The translations under genes and the position numbers were made by a program. Shown in pieces: positions 1 through 6,151 of a stretch of 6,865 nucleotides of DNA (the stretch's first letter is position 1; the number at the start of each line of letters is the position of its first letter). Origin of the DNA: Verrucomicrobiota bacterium (GTDB lineage: Bacteria; Verrucomicrobiota; Verrucomicrobiia; Verrucomicrobiales; DEV007); contig JAQCER010000182.1 of NCBI GenBank assembly GCA_027618625.1, positions 1-6,865 on the forward strand, given 5' to 3'. The notes below the pieces were generated by a model that saw only the letters and a program-made list of their open reading frames with translations, was not told the origin of the DNA and ran no database searches.

Positions 1-1455
1 CTTCTCAGGGATCTCTATCTGCGCGATCTCTTCCTTCTCGCTACTCACATTGGATTCTGCGAGTTCTTCACCCGTGGTCCCGATGTCTTTTATTTTCTGA
101 TCTTCGACGATGACCTGTTTTCTGTAGAAACCTAGCAATCGCCAGAAACCACCGCCTGCTCCGTAGTCACGCGGGGCAGCTTCGCCCAGAGCTTTCCCTA
201 ACCACTCACACTTCAGCACCTGTTTGTACCCCTTGGGATCCTGTTGCGCCTGTGATTCCAACAGAAAATCCATGGGGGGCATTCCATTAATGTGCTTGCA
301 GAAATAGAAGTGTGGTCCCAGGACTGTCGTCCATCCGTCCGGAGTCCAGTGGGCCATGGCGCCATGTCCCGGGGAGGGTGCGCGACGAGTAGGTATCCCA
401 AAGGCATAGCCCGATATTTGCCCGACAAAAGCGCGCGGCCCACAGATACCGCCTTCGAGGAAGAAGCCCTGAATGCGTGACAGGCCCAAATCGGTTACGA
501 CCTTCGCATCGGCCATACGGCCATAGGGGATGTCGCTTCTAACGATACGGCAATAGCGCCATCTGTAAGCTAAGCGCATATGGTCGGGACGGTAGTTGCG
601 CATCACCTTTCTGATCCAGTCGATATCTTCAAGCGTGTAGGAGTCTGGAAACACAAATCGATAGTTCCATCCTGTACCGCCCAATTCAGAAAAGGCGGGA
701 TCCAGTATGCCGTCGTCGTATGCCTTCAGGTAATTCAGGTAGTACTTGACCAGGGACTTTTCCGCTGGAATATCGGGATAGACATAGGTATCGCCCGTAC
801 ACTGAAGGGATACAGCCAGGGCCCAAACCTGAAAGAAACCCTCGTGAGAGCGCTTCGTGGCTCTTTGAATAGCCGTGTAGTTCCGCATCGCCTGGCCGTA
901 ACGTCCGGGGCCGGCCCCTCCCATCGTCATGGCCTGCACAACGAGCTTGTCGTCATTGAGGAGCTTATCGATCAGCGCCTTCTCCTCTTCGCCCTTTTGC
1001 GCAAACCGGGCCAAATGATTCGGCGTGGCATGCGTCAGCAATGCAAATTTGGCCATGATGGCCAGATCTTTCTCGCTGCCTAGAAACGCGTCAACGTCCT
1101 TCATGACAGCTCTGACCGCCGGAAGGATCTCTTTCTGTTTTTCAGTAAAGGCAGGGTGGTCCGGGCCGTATTTCACGGAGCGTGGATTGCCCAGGACGAT
1201 CTTGGTAACAGGCGGGATACTGCTAAGAGTACTGAGCTGGTTGGTGAATTCGGCCTTCTTCTTTTCGTCCACCTTGGGTTCCAGGCGCGTGATCTCTTGC
1301 TTGAGATCAGCCAGCATCTTGCTGTAATGTGCCTCGAGTATCTTCCCTTCGGGGGTCAGGCTGACCGGCGCTGGTTTCCCCGCCGCAAAGACGGATGTCG
1401 ATATGGCCAGGATCGTCATGATCCATACGCTCTTGATGATGTCGTGTTTCTTCAT
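1..1455 (-). CDS. Secreted transglutaminase-like (papain-fold) protein, 3' end outside window
   Basis: An uninterrupted frame of 485 codons starts at ATG 1455 and stays open to the left edge, so the C-terminus is missing. Residues 1-25 form a classic Sec signal (MKK start, hydrophobic core, cleavage near VFA-AG). Residues about 40-75 are charged and probably coiled. The best functional clue is at residues 334-365: EGGICGPRA (Cys338), then a GIP segment, then PGHG (His364) followed by AHWTPDGW (Asp373). This Cys...His spacing and the GG-x-CG / PGH signatures resemble transglutaminase-like cysteine-protease folds, which make or cut amide bonds. Substrate is unknown, and Asp373 as third catalytic residue is a guess. 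The start is well supported: GGAGG lies 7 nt upstream and the ATG overlaps the stop of the upstream gene (ATGA), implying translational coupling. The tail after residue 446 is rich in E, K, I and V. Exported location and gene reality are firm; enzymatic function is inferred from motifs. Confidence 0.85.
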   Translation of the reverse strand, partial: MKKHDIIKSVWIMTILAISTSVFAAGKPAPVSLTPEGKILEAHYSKMLADLKQEITRLEPKVDEKKKAEFTNQLSTLSSIPPVTKIVLGNPRSVKYGPDHPAFTEKQKEILPAVRAVMKDVDAFLGSEKDLAIMAKFALLTHATPNHLARFAQKGEEEKALIDKLLNDDKLVVQAMTMGGAGPGRYGQAMRNYTAIQRATKRSHEGFFQVWALAVSLQCTGDTYVYPDIPAEKSLVKYYLNYLKAYDDGILDPAFSELGGTGWNYRFVFPDSYTLEDIDWIRKVMRNYRPDHMRLAYRWRYCRIVRSDIPYGRMADAKVVTDLGLSRIQGFFLEGGICGPRAFVGQISGYAFGIPTRRAPSPGHGAMAHWTPDGWTTVLGPHFYFCKHINGMPPMDFLLESQAQQDPKGYKQVLKCEWLGKALGEAAPRDYGAGGGFWRLLGFYRKQVIVEDQKIKDIGTTGEELAESNVSSEKEEIAQIEIPEK

Positions 1456-4352
1456 TTTTGTGCCTCCATTCTGTGTTGTTTTAACCAGTCTTTTAATCTC
1501 TCGTGGGTCGACTTGTATCTGCTCGGATCATCTGCTCTGGCTGGCTCTGCGGCGCGCTTACGCATTTGGGCCGCCTCGTCCTTGCGGCCAAGCTTGTCGA
1601 GAATCTCGGCCTTGGTGTCCCACAGTTCCACCAGGGTGTCATCCGGGTGATTGATCGTCACCGTGGCGGCTTCCTTTCGCCACTGCTCTGGGTTCTTGTC
1701 TCTTCGGCCCTGGAAGTAGCGCAATTTCTGGGCGTCGATCGCTTTCTCGATCGACTCGAGCGCGGCATCCCAGTCCTTCAGGCCCATGTAGGCCAGAGCC
1801 TGCCCGTGGTATCTCGGGCCTCGCCAGCCGAAACGATCGGGGTCCCAGGGAAGATAGGGGCCGCCGAAAACGCGTGCCGCCTCCTTGAAATTGCCTTTCT
1901 CAAGAGCCTGGCAGGCCGTCTCCACTTCATAGGCCTCGATGTGGACTTTCGAGGCGAGCATGTTTACAAATCTCTCGCTATCTTCGTATGGCAGTCCCGA
2001 TGCGTGCCACGCGATGGAGCCGTCGCGGCGGAGCAGGAAAACGTTCGGGATACGATCCGCTGAAAGAACGCCCAGTCGGCGCACCATCGGGTTGGCAAGA
2101 CCGCCGGGCACGATGGCGGCCTGGCAGGTCAGTTCCCTTGTTTTCATCAGGGCATCGATGCGTTGGGCATCTTCGGACAAAAAGGCCGCGATCGTAGTGA
2201 CGTCTTTGTTGACATGTCTGTCTGCCAGGTCGCACGCGAATTGGAGATAATGATGGTGTGGCCTCTTGTCTTCACCTTCCCCGATGTCGATGGGAAACTC
2301 CGCATCGGGTTCAGCGGACGGCTCGACAAAGACCAGCAGCGTCAGTTTGCCTTTGGTGTCCTGCGGTAGGCTCAGCGTGCCGCCGTCGAGGGTCTTGAGC
2401 GCGATCTCCGGCAGGCGGTCTGTTCTTGGCTCCCCACCGACATTGCTCATGTACCCGCGGATCGGCATCTGGCGTTCGTGTTGTCTACCGTGCGAGATGA
2501 GGTTGGCCCTCAACAGGCTGTATGTATGCAACCGATCGCGCAGAAAGGCGGCAACCGGCCACGGCGTAGGATTATCGTCCACTGGAACGGCCAGCAATGT
2601 GGCGCGGGTGCGCTCGTGAAGATCGCGTGCGTTGGCGTCCAGCGCCAGAATGGCCGCCGCTGCAAGGGCCGACGCAGGCGCTTCGGCTCCGCCGCAGTCC
2701 GCGAGGAAAGCGGACACAACAGCCTCCATTTTCACCGTCTCACTCGTGCGAAGCGTGTCCTTCGCCAGACAAAACCGCGCGACAAGGTCCGCGCCGGGCG
2801 GCAAGGTCATCGCGAGCGCCGCCTTCGCCTCTTTAACCGCTTCGGCCAGATACGCCGGCTCGCCGGCCAGGTTCCACATGCCCATCAAGGCAATGATCCT
2901 TCTGTTACGAAGCGCTGCGATGTCTGCCTTTGGCTCTGTCTTGATGGCGTCAGCGCACAATTTTGCGGCCTTCGTGTAGTTCGCGAGGGCCTGCCCAGGC
3001 TTCAGCCGATAGCGGAAGGGCGCGGCAATGAAACACTCTTGGATGGCTGCCAACTTCGGTGTTTGACGTTGATCCGGCTCCGCCGTCACCAAGAAATCCC
3101 CAATGAACAGTGACTGCAGTTGAGCCAGGTAACGCTCATCGGAGATCCGCCGGGCATCGAGTTCGAACTTTTCTCCCTGCGCCCCCTTCGGCGACAGCGC
3201 AGCGCGTCCGTACGCATTGACGAAGATGCCGGCCGGATCATTCTGTGCATAGCTACTGAATGCCGGATGATTTCTTCCGCCCGGCAGCCGCATGACCGTC
3301 CAGTCCAGCTCCAGCTTGCGCAGTGTCGCCATTCCGCCGTCCGGCAATTCGTCCAGGTTGAAGCTGAAGACATCGAATCGGCCTGGATACTGGACCTCCA
3401 GCTCCTTGACCTGCTTGAGGTAGAGTTCGAAGCCCGGCGTGTCCTGCGACCAGAACACCATGATGCTGAGGTGCCCCATCAGATCGAGCGGGAAATTCAA
3501 TGGCACACCGTCCACCCGTTCGAAAGATCCCGCGAACATGACTTCCAGCATGGCCGACCCGACATGTTCCCGACGCCACTGAATGACAGCGTGATGAGCG
3601 GGAAAACGTTCCATCATGGTCGTGAAGAGAGTTTTCTTCAGGTCGAGGGCGCCCAGTTTGAGCGCGATCTGCGAGGCGATGATGAGGCTTTTGGCTTCAG
3701 CCGGCGTGCCCTGGTAACGCTTGATCAACTCCTCCAGTGCACGCGTTCGCGCTTGCACGTCCGCACCCTTGGTCGAGAGGGCCATTTCCGAAAGCAGCAG
3801 GTCGGCTTCGAGTCGAAGCTCGGCATGTTCGTCGGGCGCCTCGGCAAGGTTGGCGCAGGTCTCAAGAAGGGCTTCACGGTTGCGGTCGGAGTTCTCGAGA
3901 CCGAGCAGGCGCGCGCGGGCCTGAAACACGATCCCCAGGACGCGCCATCGGTTGGCAGCTGCAAGGGAGGTCTCTAGCAGGCCCTCCCCATTTCGGGCGA
4001 CGTTCTTGTATGCCCGCCGCTTCCTGACCGTTGAGGTGGCCACGCCCGCATCGGCCAATTCCGTCTGCAGGGCGGCAATCGCGCTCTCGGGAATACCGGA
4101 TGGCGAAGCCGCCGGCTCGGCGGCCGGACACGCGTGAGACCATGCAAGGAGCAAGGCCAGGCATACGCAGTGGAGGATGCTGAAGACGTCGCGGTCAGAA
4201 CCCGCGACGCCGGATACACAATCGATGCTGAAAGCATCACGGTTAACACCCCAGGATTTCAATCCTGGGTATTTATTGGTCCGGAAAATGCGTCCTGAAA
4301 GGACGCCGGAAAGCCGCAATTTAGTCCCACACATATCGTTCGTCATATTCAA
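1452..4352 (-). CDS. Large exported TPR-like protein with two CxxC-less thioredoxin-like domains; start unresolved
   Basis: The open frame is 966 codons from the first ATG, but its first ~52 residues are translated repeat DNA and transposase tail, so protein-like sequence begins near 4190. Order in frame numbering: signal core about 56-77 (LALLLAW, then ACPA-AEP); helical repeats 85-260; thioredoxin-like domain about 270-385 with FWSQDTPG where an active site would lie; helical repeats 430-590; second thioredoxin/TlpA-like domain about 640-800 with FVEPSAEPD at the active-site position and a likely cis-Pro (RIPNVFLL); C-terminal TPR-like helices 808-935. Neither fold has CxxC, so disulfide exchange is unlikely and a binding or scaffold role is more plausible (inference). 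Its stop overlaps the next start (ATGA). Candidate starts are ATG 4352, ATG 4334, TTG 4319 and TTG 4154; none has a ribosome binding site, and the first two overlap the transposase 3' end. The body of the gene is certain, the N-terminus is not. Confidence 0.85.
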   Translation of the reverse strand: MNMTNDMCGTKLRLSGVLSGRIFRTNKYPGLKSWGVNRDAFSIDCVSGVAGSDRDVFSILHCVCLALLLAWSHACPAAEPAASPSGIPESAIAALQTELADAGVATSTVRKRRAYKNVARNGEGLLETSLAAANRWRVLGIVFQARARLLGLENSDRNREALLETCANLAEAPDEHAELRLEADLLLSEMALSTKGADVQARTRALEELIKRYQGTPAEAKSLIIASQIALKLGALDLKKTLFTTMMERFPAHHAVIQWRREHVGSAMLEVMFAGSFERVDGVPLNFPLDLMGHLSIMVFWSQDTPGFELYLKQVKELEVQYPGRFDVFSFNLDELPDGGMATLRKLELDWTVMRLPGGRNHPAFSSYAQNDPAGIFVNAYGRAALSPKGAQGEKFELDARRISDERYLAQLQSLFIGDFLVTAEPDQRQTPKLAAIQECFIAAPFRYRLKPGQALANYTKAAKLCADAIKTEPKADIAALRNRRIIALMGMWNLAGEPAYLAEAVKEAKAALAMTLPPGADLVARFCLAKDTLRTSETVKMEAVVSAFLADCGGAEAPASALAAAAILALDANARDLHERTRATLLAVPVDDNPTPWPVAAFLRDRLHTYSLLRANLISHGRQHERQMPIRGYMSNVGGEPRTDRLPEIALKTLDGGTLSLPQDTKGKLTLLVFVEPSAEPDAEFPIDIGEGEDKRPHHHYLQFACDLADRHVNKDVTTIAAFLSEDAQRIDALMKTRELTCQAAIVPGGLANPMVRRLGVLSADRIPNVFLLRRDGSIAWHASGLPYEDSERFVNMLASKVHIEAYEVETACQALEKGNFKEAARVFGGPYLPWDPDRFGWRGPRYHGQALAYMGLKDWDAALESIEKAIDAQKLRYFQGRRDKNPEQWRKEAATVTINHPDDTLVELWDTKAEILDKLGRKDEAAQMRKRAAEPARADDPSRYKSTHERLKDWLKQHRMEAQK
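1463..1467 (-). promoter_or_regulatory. Ribosome binding site GGAGG for the transglutaminase-like gene
   Basis: GGAGG sits 7 nt before ATG 1455 on the minus strand, inside the last codons of the upstream TPR/thioredoxin-like gene. Together with the ATGA stop-start overlap (1455-1452) it fixes the start of the downstream gene and indicates coupled translation. It is the only strong Shine-Dalgarno site I see before a gene start in this window. Confidence 0.8.
4176..4213. repeat. Degenerate outer repeat unit (A'+B') inside the 5' end of the TPR/thioredoxin gene
   Basis: GATGCTGAAGACGTC (4176-4190) matches palindrome A of the transposase flank at 13 of 15 positions when read on the minus strand. 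The following 11 nt resemble the conserved A-B spacer (7 of 11). Then 4201-4213 forms an imperfect GC-rich palindrome where palindrome B would be expected. It encodes DVFSI, parallel to DAFSI encoded by the intact copy at 4224-4238. Decay makes this tentative. Confidence 0.45.
4224..4306 (+). repeat. Left inverted flank of transposase island: palindromes A, B, C
   Basis: Three palindromes in order. A is GATGC-TGAAA-GCATC at 4224-4238. B is CCCAGGATT-TC-AATCCTGGG at 4250-4269, with a perfect 9-bp stem. C is GCGTCC-TGAAA-GGACGC at 4290-4306. Spacers are 11 and 20 nt. The whole 83-bp block is repeated in inverted orientation at 4792-4875 on the other side of the transposase. C begins 14 nt beyond the transposase stop, where it could also act as a weak 3' mRNA hairpin. 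Confidence 0.85.
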
Positions 4353-4773
4353 TGTTGTAGGATTTCAAGAACTTCCGGTATTCCTCCTGGAAGGTGACCT
4401 TCTTGTGATGCTCGGCTTGGTTCTGAATATAGGACACCACCTGGTCCGTATCTTTTGGGCTCACGCTGAACCAACCGTATCCGGCCTGCCATTTGAAATG
4501 CCCAGGGATGATCTTGTTCTTGTTGATCCAGCTCGATGAACCTCCCTTTAACTCCTTCATGAAGTTCGCGTCGGCGACCGTCTTGGATGATTTGATCAAC
4601 AAATGGACGTGGTCCGGCATCCCGTTGATGGAAATCGACACGGCGCTCTGGTCCTGGGCGATCCCGGCGAGATATGAGTGGATTCGCCCGGCCACATCGT
4701 CCCCAATCATCGGTTCGCGGCTCTTGGTCGAGAACACGATGTGGACAAAGTTGGAATGGAGGGATTGGGGCAT
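4321..4773 (-). CDS. HUH tyrosine transposase, IS200-like / REP-associated (Y1_Tnp)
   Basis: A 150-residue protein, a normal full length for the Y1 transposase family, which nicks and joins single-stranded DNA at hairpins. Visible landmarks are the opening MPQSLHSNFVHIVFSTK, the metal-binding HUH motif as DHVHLL (His55, His57), the FKWQAGYGWFSVS segment (93-105), the catalytic helix SYIQNQAEHH with Tyr115 and Gln119, and the family-typical ending YDERYVWD. All key residues are present and the frame is intact, so it may be active. ATG 4773 is chosen because family homology begins exactly there; the frame stays open upstream to 4881 only because the repeat flank lacks stops. AGGAAA about 13-18 nt upstream is a weak, distant ribosome binding site. 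It lies between inverted palindromic repeats that are its probable recognition sites (inference). The strand matches the surrounding genes. Confidence 0.93.
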   Translation of the reverse strand: MPQSLHSNFVHIVFSTKSREPMIGDDVAGRIHSYLAGIAQDQSAVSISINGMPDHVHLLIKSSKTVADANFMKELKGGSSSWINKNKIIPGHFKWQAGYGWFSVSPKDTDQVVSYIQNQAEHHKKVTFQEEYRKFLKSYNIEYDERYVWD

Positions 4774-4791
4774 GTTGTCGCCGTGTTTCCT

Positions 4792-4875
4792 GCGTCCCTT
4801 CAGGACGCCGTTTTCAATGGTGATTTGTACCCAGGATTGAAATCCGGGGCTGTTAGCCTTGATGCCTTCAGCATC
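4792..4875 (-). repeat. Right inverted flank of transposase island: palindromes C, B, A
   Basis: On the plus strand, C is GCGTCC-CTTCA-GGACGC (4792-4808), B is CCCAGGATT-GA-AATCCGGGG (4830-4849, one mismatch in the stem) and A is GATGC-CTTCA-GCATC (4861-4875). Read on the minus strand it matches the left flank: A 14/15, spacer 8/11, B 19/20 and C 16/17, with 11- and 21-nt spacers against 11 and 20. C ends 18 nt before the transposase ATG, so it would fold in the leader of the transposase mRNA and could limit its translation. Confidence 0.85.
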
Positions 4876-4910
4876 GGGCACGACTCGAACGTGGTCAATG
4901 CTGCCCGGGA

Positions 4911-4959
4911 CCCCGGATTAAAATTCTGGGCTATCATTAATTTTGATGCCTTCAGCATC
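4911..4959 (-). repeat. Extra A+B repeat unit outside the right flank
   Basis: B-type palindrome CCCCGGATT-AA-AATTCTGGG (4911-4930, one mismatch and one wobble) is followed after 14 nt by an A palindrome identical to that of the right flank (GATGC-CTTCA-GCATC, 4945-4959). It is in the same orientation as the right flank and 35 nt from it, but has no C palindrome. It lies 22 nt beyond the stop of the toroid gene. Hairpin A is not followed by a T-run on the minus strand, so it does not look like a classical intrinsic terminator. Confidence 0.75.
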
Positions 4960-4981
4960 GGGTGCGGTGGGACTTTATTCA

Positions 4982-5986
4982 TCACCTCTGATAAATCGGG
5001 ATGTAGCGATGGGGGGTGGCCAAAATAATAATCGCCATGGGCGTCTCGTAGGAGGGGCTGCCAGGCTTGGCTCTGCCCCAGGCCCCCTGGGCGGTCTGCT
5101 TGCTGATCAGCGCGTCCCGGACCTGGGGGTACCATTTGGAGTATTCCTCGTCGCCCGCCTGCACCATCGCCTGGATCGCGTAGTAGTGGGAGTAGTAATA
5201 GTATGGCGTGCCCTCGCCGAAGATGCCGGGGGACAGGCTATTGAGGTAGCGGAACGCGGTATTAACCAATTCCGTGTCCCGCTGCCCCGCGAGCTGCGCG
5301 ATGTAGATGCCACCGGCAGTACAGGCAGCGGACAGTTTTTTGGGGCGGCCGTCGTAGGTGAAGCCGCCGGTTTGGGTTTCTCGAACTCCCTTGAGAAACT
5401 CGACCATTTTTGCGATGGTCTCGTTCGGAACCGCGATGCCCGCCTGACGGGCTGAGGCCAGGGCGTGAAAGACGGTCATGGTGCACGAGAGGTCTTCGCC
5501 GCCGTTGGCCTGTGGTTGGTAACGCCATCCGCCGCCGGGGTTCTGCGAACGGAGGATCACCTCCACGGCTTTCTCGAGCGCCTCCTTGATCGCATCGTCA
5601 TCGTCCGTATCCCGGGTCATCCCCCACATTTCGGACAAGGCGAGGGTGGCATAGCCGTGCTCGTACATCACCGACCCCATGTATCCGTCGGGTCCTTTCT
5701 TTGCCTCCTTCAGCAGCCACTTCATAGCGCGGTCCAGCTGCTCGCCATGGGGGCCGAAGCCTGGAAAATGCGCCTTGGACATGAACGCCATCAAGGCCAG
5801 CGAAGTGCAGGCCACCGCGTGGTTTCCCTGGTCATCGCCGCGCCAGGACCCGTCCTTGTACTGGTTCGACAGCAGGAACTTGAGTCCTTTGTCGATGGCC
5901 AACGACGCTTCGGGAGTCAGTTCCGGTGCACCATCCTGCTGAGCCGTTGCGGGGGCGGCCAGGAGGGATGAAAGAAAGGCACACAT
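4982..5986 (-). CDS. Exported alpha/alpha-toroid protein (prenyltransferase/squalene-cyclase-like repeats)
   Basis: A 334-residue protein from ATG 5986. After a short hydrophobic segment ending APATA-QQ (residues 1-17) come six toroid hairpins: about 35-69 (DGSW...ACTSLALMAF), 88-120 (DGYMGS...GYATLALSEM), 141-180 (GGGWRY...SCTMTVFHAL), 195-232 (GGFTYDG...), 245-278 (TPYYYYSHYYAIQAM) and 290-334 (AQGAWG...RYIPIYQR). These QW-like repeats define the terpene-cyclase/prenyltransferase fold. No catalytic DxDD is placed as in squalene-hopene cyclase, so a terpenoid reaction is not supported. The Tyr-rich segment and the ending match a family I know mainly from Planctomycetota, function unknown. 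ATG 5986 lacks a ribosome binding site and gives a signal without basic residues. Upstream, the frame stays open through repeat DNA to a GTG at 6178. An ATT at 6001 would give an ideal M-R-A-L-I-M signal start. The fold is firm; start and role are uncertain. Confidence 0.88.
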   Translation of the reverse strand: MCAFLSSLLAAPATAQQDGAPELTPEASLAIDKGLKFLLSNQYKDGSWRGDDQGNHAVACTSLALMAFMSKAHFPGFGPHGEQLDRAMKWLLKEAKKGPDGYMGSVMYEHGYATLALSEMWGMTRDTDDDDAIKEALEKAVEVILRSQNPGGGWRYQPQANGGEDLSCTMTVFHALASARQAGIAVPNETIAKMVEFLKGVRETQTGGFTYDGRPKKLSAACTAGGIYIAQLAGQRDTELVNTAFRYLNSLSPGIFGEGTPYYYYSHYYAIQAMVQAGDEEYSKWYPQVRDALISKQTAQGAWGRAKPGSPSYETPMAIIILATPHRYIPIYQR

Positions 5987-6016
5987 AATGAGTGCACGAA
6001 TCCCAGTTCGACAGCA

Positions 6017-6083
6017 GGAATGACGAAATACCCTGGAGGAATGACGAAATACCCAAACACCCAAATACCCAAGGAATGACGAA
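6017..6083 (+). repeat. Direct copies of GGAATGACGAA(ATACCC)
   Basis: GGAATGACGAAATACCC occurs at 6017-6033 and exactly again at 6038-6054 (21-bp period). The shorter core GGAATGACGAA returns at 6073-6083 after three octamers of the form AARYACCC (6047-6070). This is the left part of the intergenic word array before the toroid gene. Confidence 0.85.
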
Positions 6084-6151
6084 GCTCGAATTTCGAACTT
6101 AGGGACTTCGGACTTCTTTGGGTATTTGGGTACTTGGGTGCTTGGGTATTT
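6047..6151. repeat. Large imperfect inverted repeat built from octamers AARYACCC
   Basis: The left arm (6047-6072) has three octamers AAATACCC, AAACACCC, AAATACCC. The right arm (about 6118-6151) has four octamers of the same consensus on the opposite strand, so the two can pair over roughly 26 bp or more. The loop (6073-6117) holds its own palindrome, AAGCTCGAA facing TTCGAACTT, and further TTCG-type words. It fills the gap between the helical-protein gene and the toroid gene and carries no convincing promoter. Confidence 0.8.
6120..6146 (+). other. Potential G-quadruplex motif (four GGG tracts, 5-nt loops)
   Basis: GGG tracts lie at 6120, 6128, 6136 and 6144, separated by loops TATTT, TACTT and TGCTT. 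This satisfies the G3N1-7 rule on the plus strand, which is the template strand for the surrounding genes. Two more GGG tracts follow at 6160 and 6168. Folding is a prediction from pattern only. Confidence 0.55.

Larger units (their letters stand above)
4224..4875 (-). mobile_element. RAYT/IS200-like transposase module bounded by three-palindrome inverted repeats
   Basis: This 652-bp module consists of one HUH tyrosine transposase gene and two flanking blocks of 83 and 84 bp that are imperfect inverted copies of each other. Each block carries palindromes A, B and C in mirrored order. Inverted palindromic flanks are the arrangement seen for REP-associated transposases (RAYTs); classical IS200/IS605 elements instead have subterminal hairpins in the same orientation and no terminal inverted repeats. 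No TnpB or other cargo gene is present. The module lies between two genes of an otherwise compact co-directional cluster. Boundaries are inferred from the inverted-repeat match; I see no obvious target-site duplication, which is expected for this chemistry. Confidence 0.7.

Noticed and set aside
580..1083. Plus-strand open frame of 167 codons
   Set aside because: It lies opposite the transglutaminase-like gene, whose frame has a signal peptide, ribosome binding site and motifs; the plus-strand translation looks like nothing recognisable.
3120..3977. Plus-strand open frame of 285 codons
   Set aside because: Antisense to the TPR/thioredoxin gene, whose translation shows coherent domains; the opposite frame is a GC-rich shadow without domain features.
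4286..4310. Intrinsic terminator after the transposase
   Set aside because: Palindrome C is followed by only ATTTT, the stem is 6 bp, and the same palindrome recurs upstream of the gene, so it is better explained as part of the mobile-element flank.
4774..4881. ATG 4881 as start of the transposase
   Set aside because: The added 36 residues are translated inverted-repeat flank; family homology starts at MPQSL (4773).
4224..4959. IS605-type element with TnpB or a guide RNA
   Set aside because: No TnpB-like reading frame or room for one; only the single Y1 transposase is present.
4982..5986. True squalene-hopene cyclase or alpha-2-macroglobulin-like thioester protein
   Set aside because: Only about half the usual cyclase length, no catalytic DxDD in the right place, and no GCGEQ-type thioester motif.
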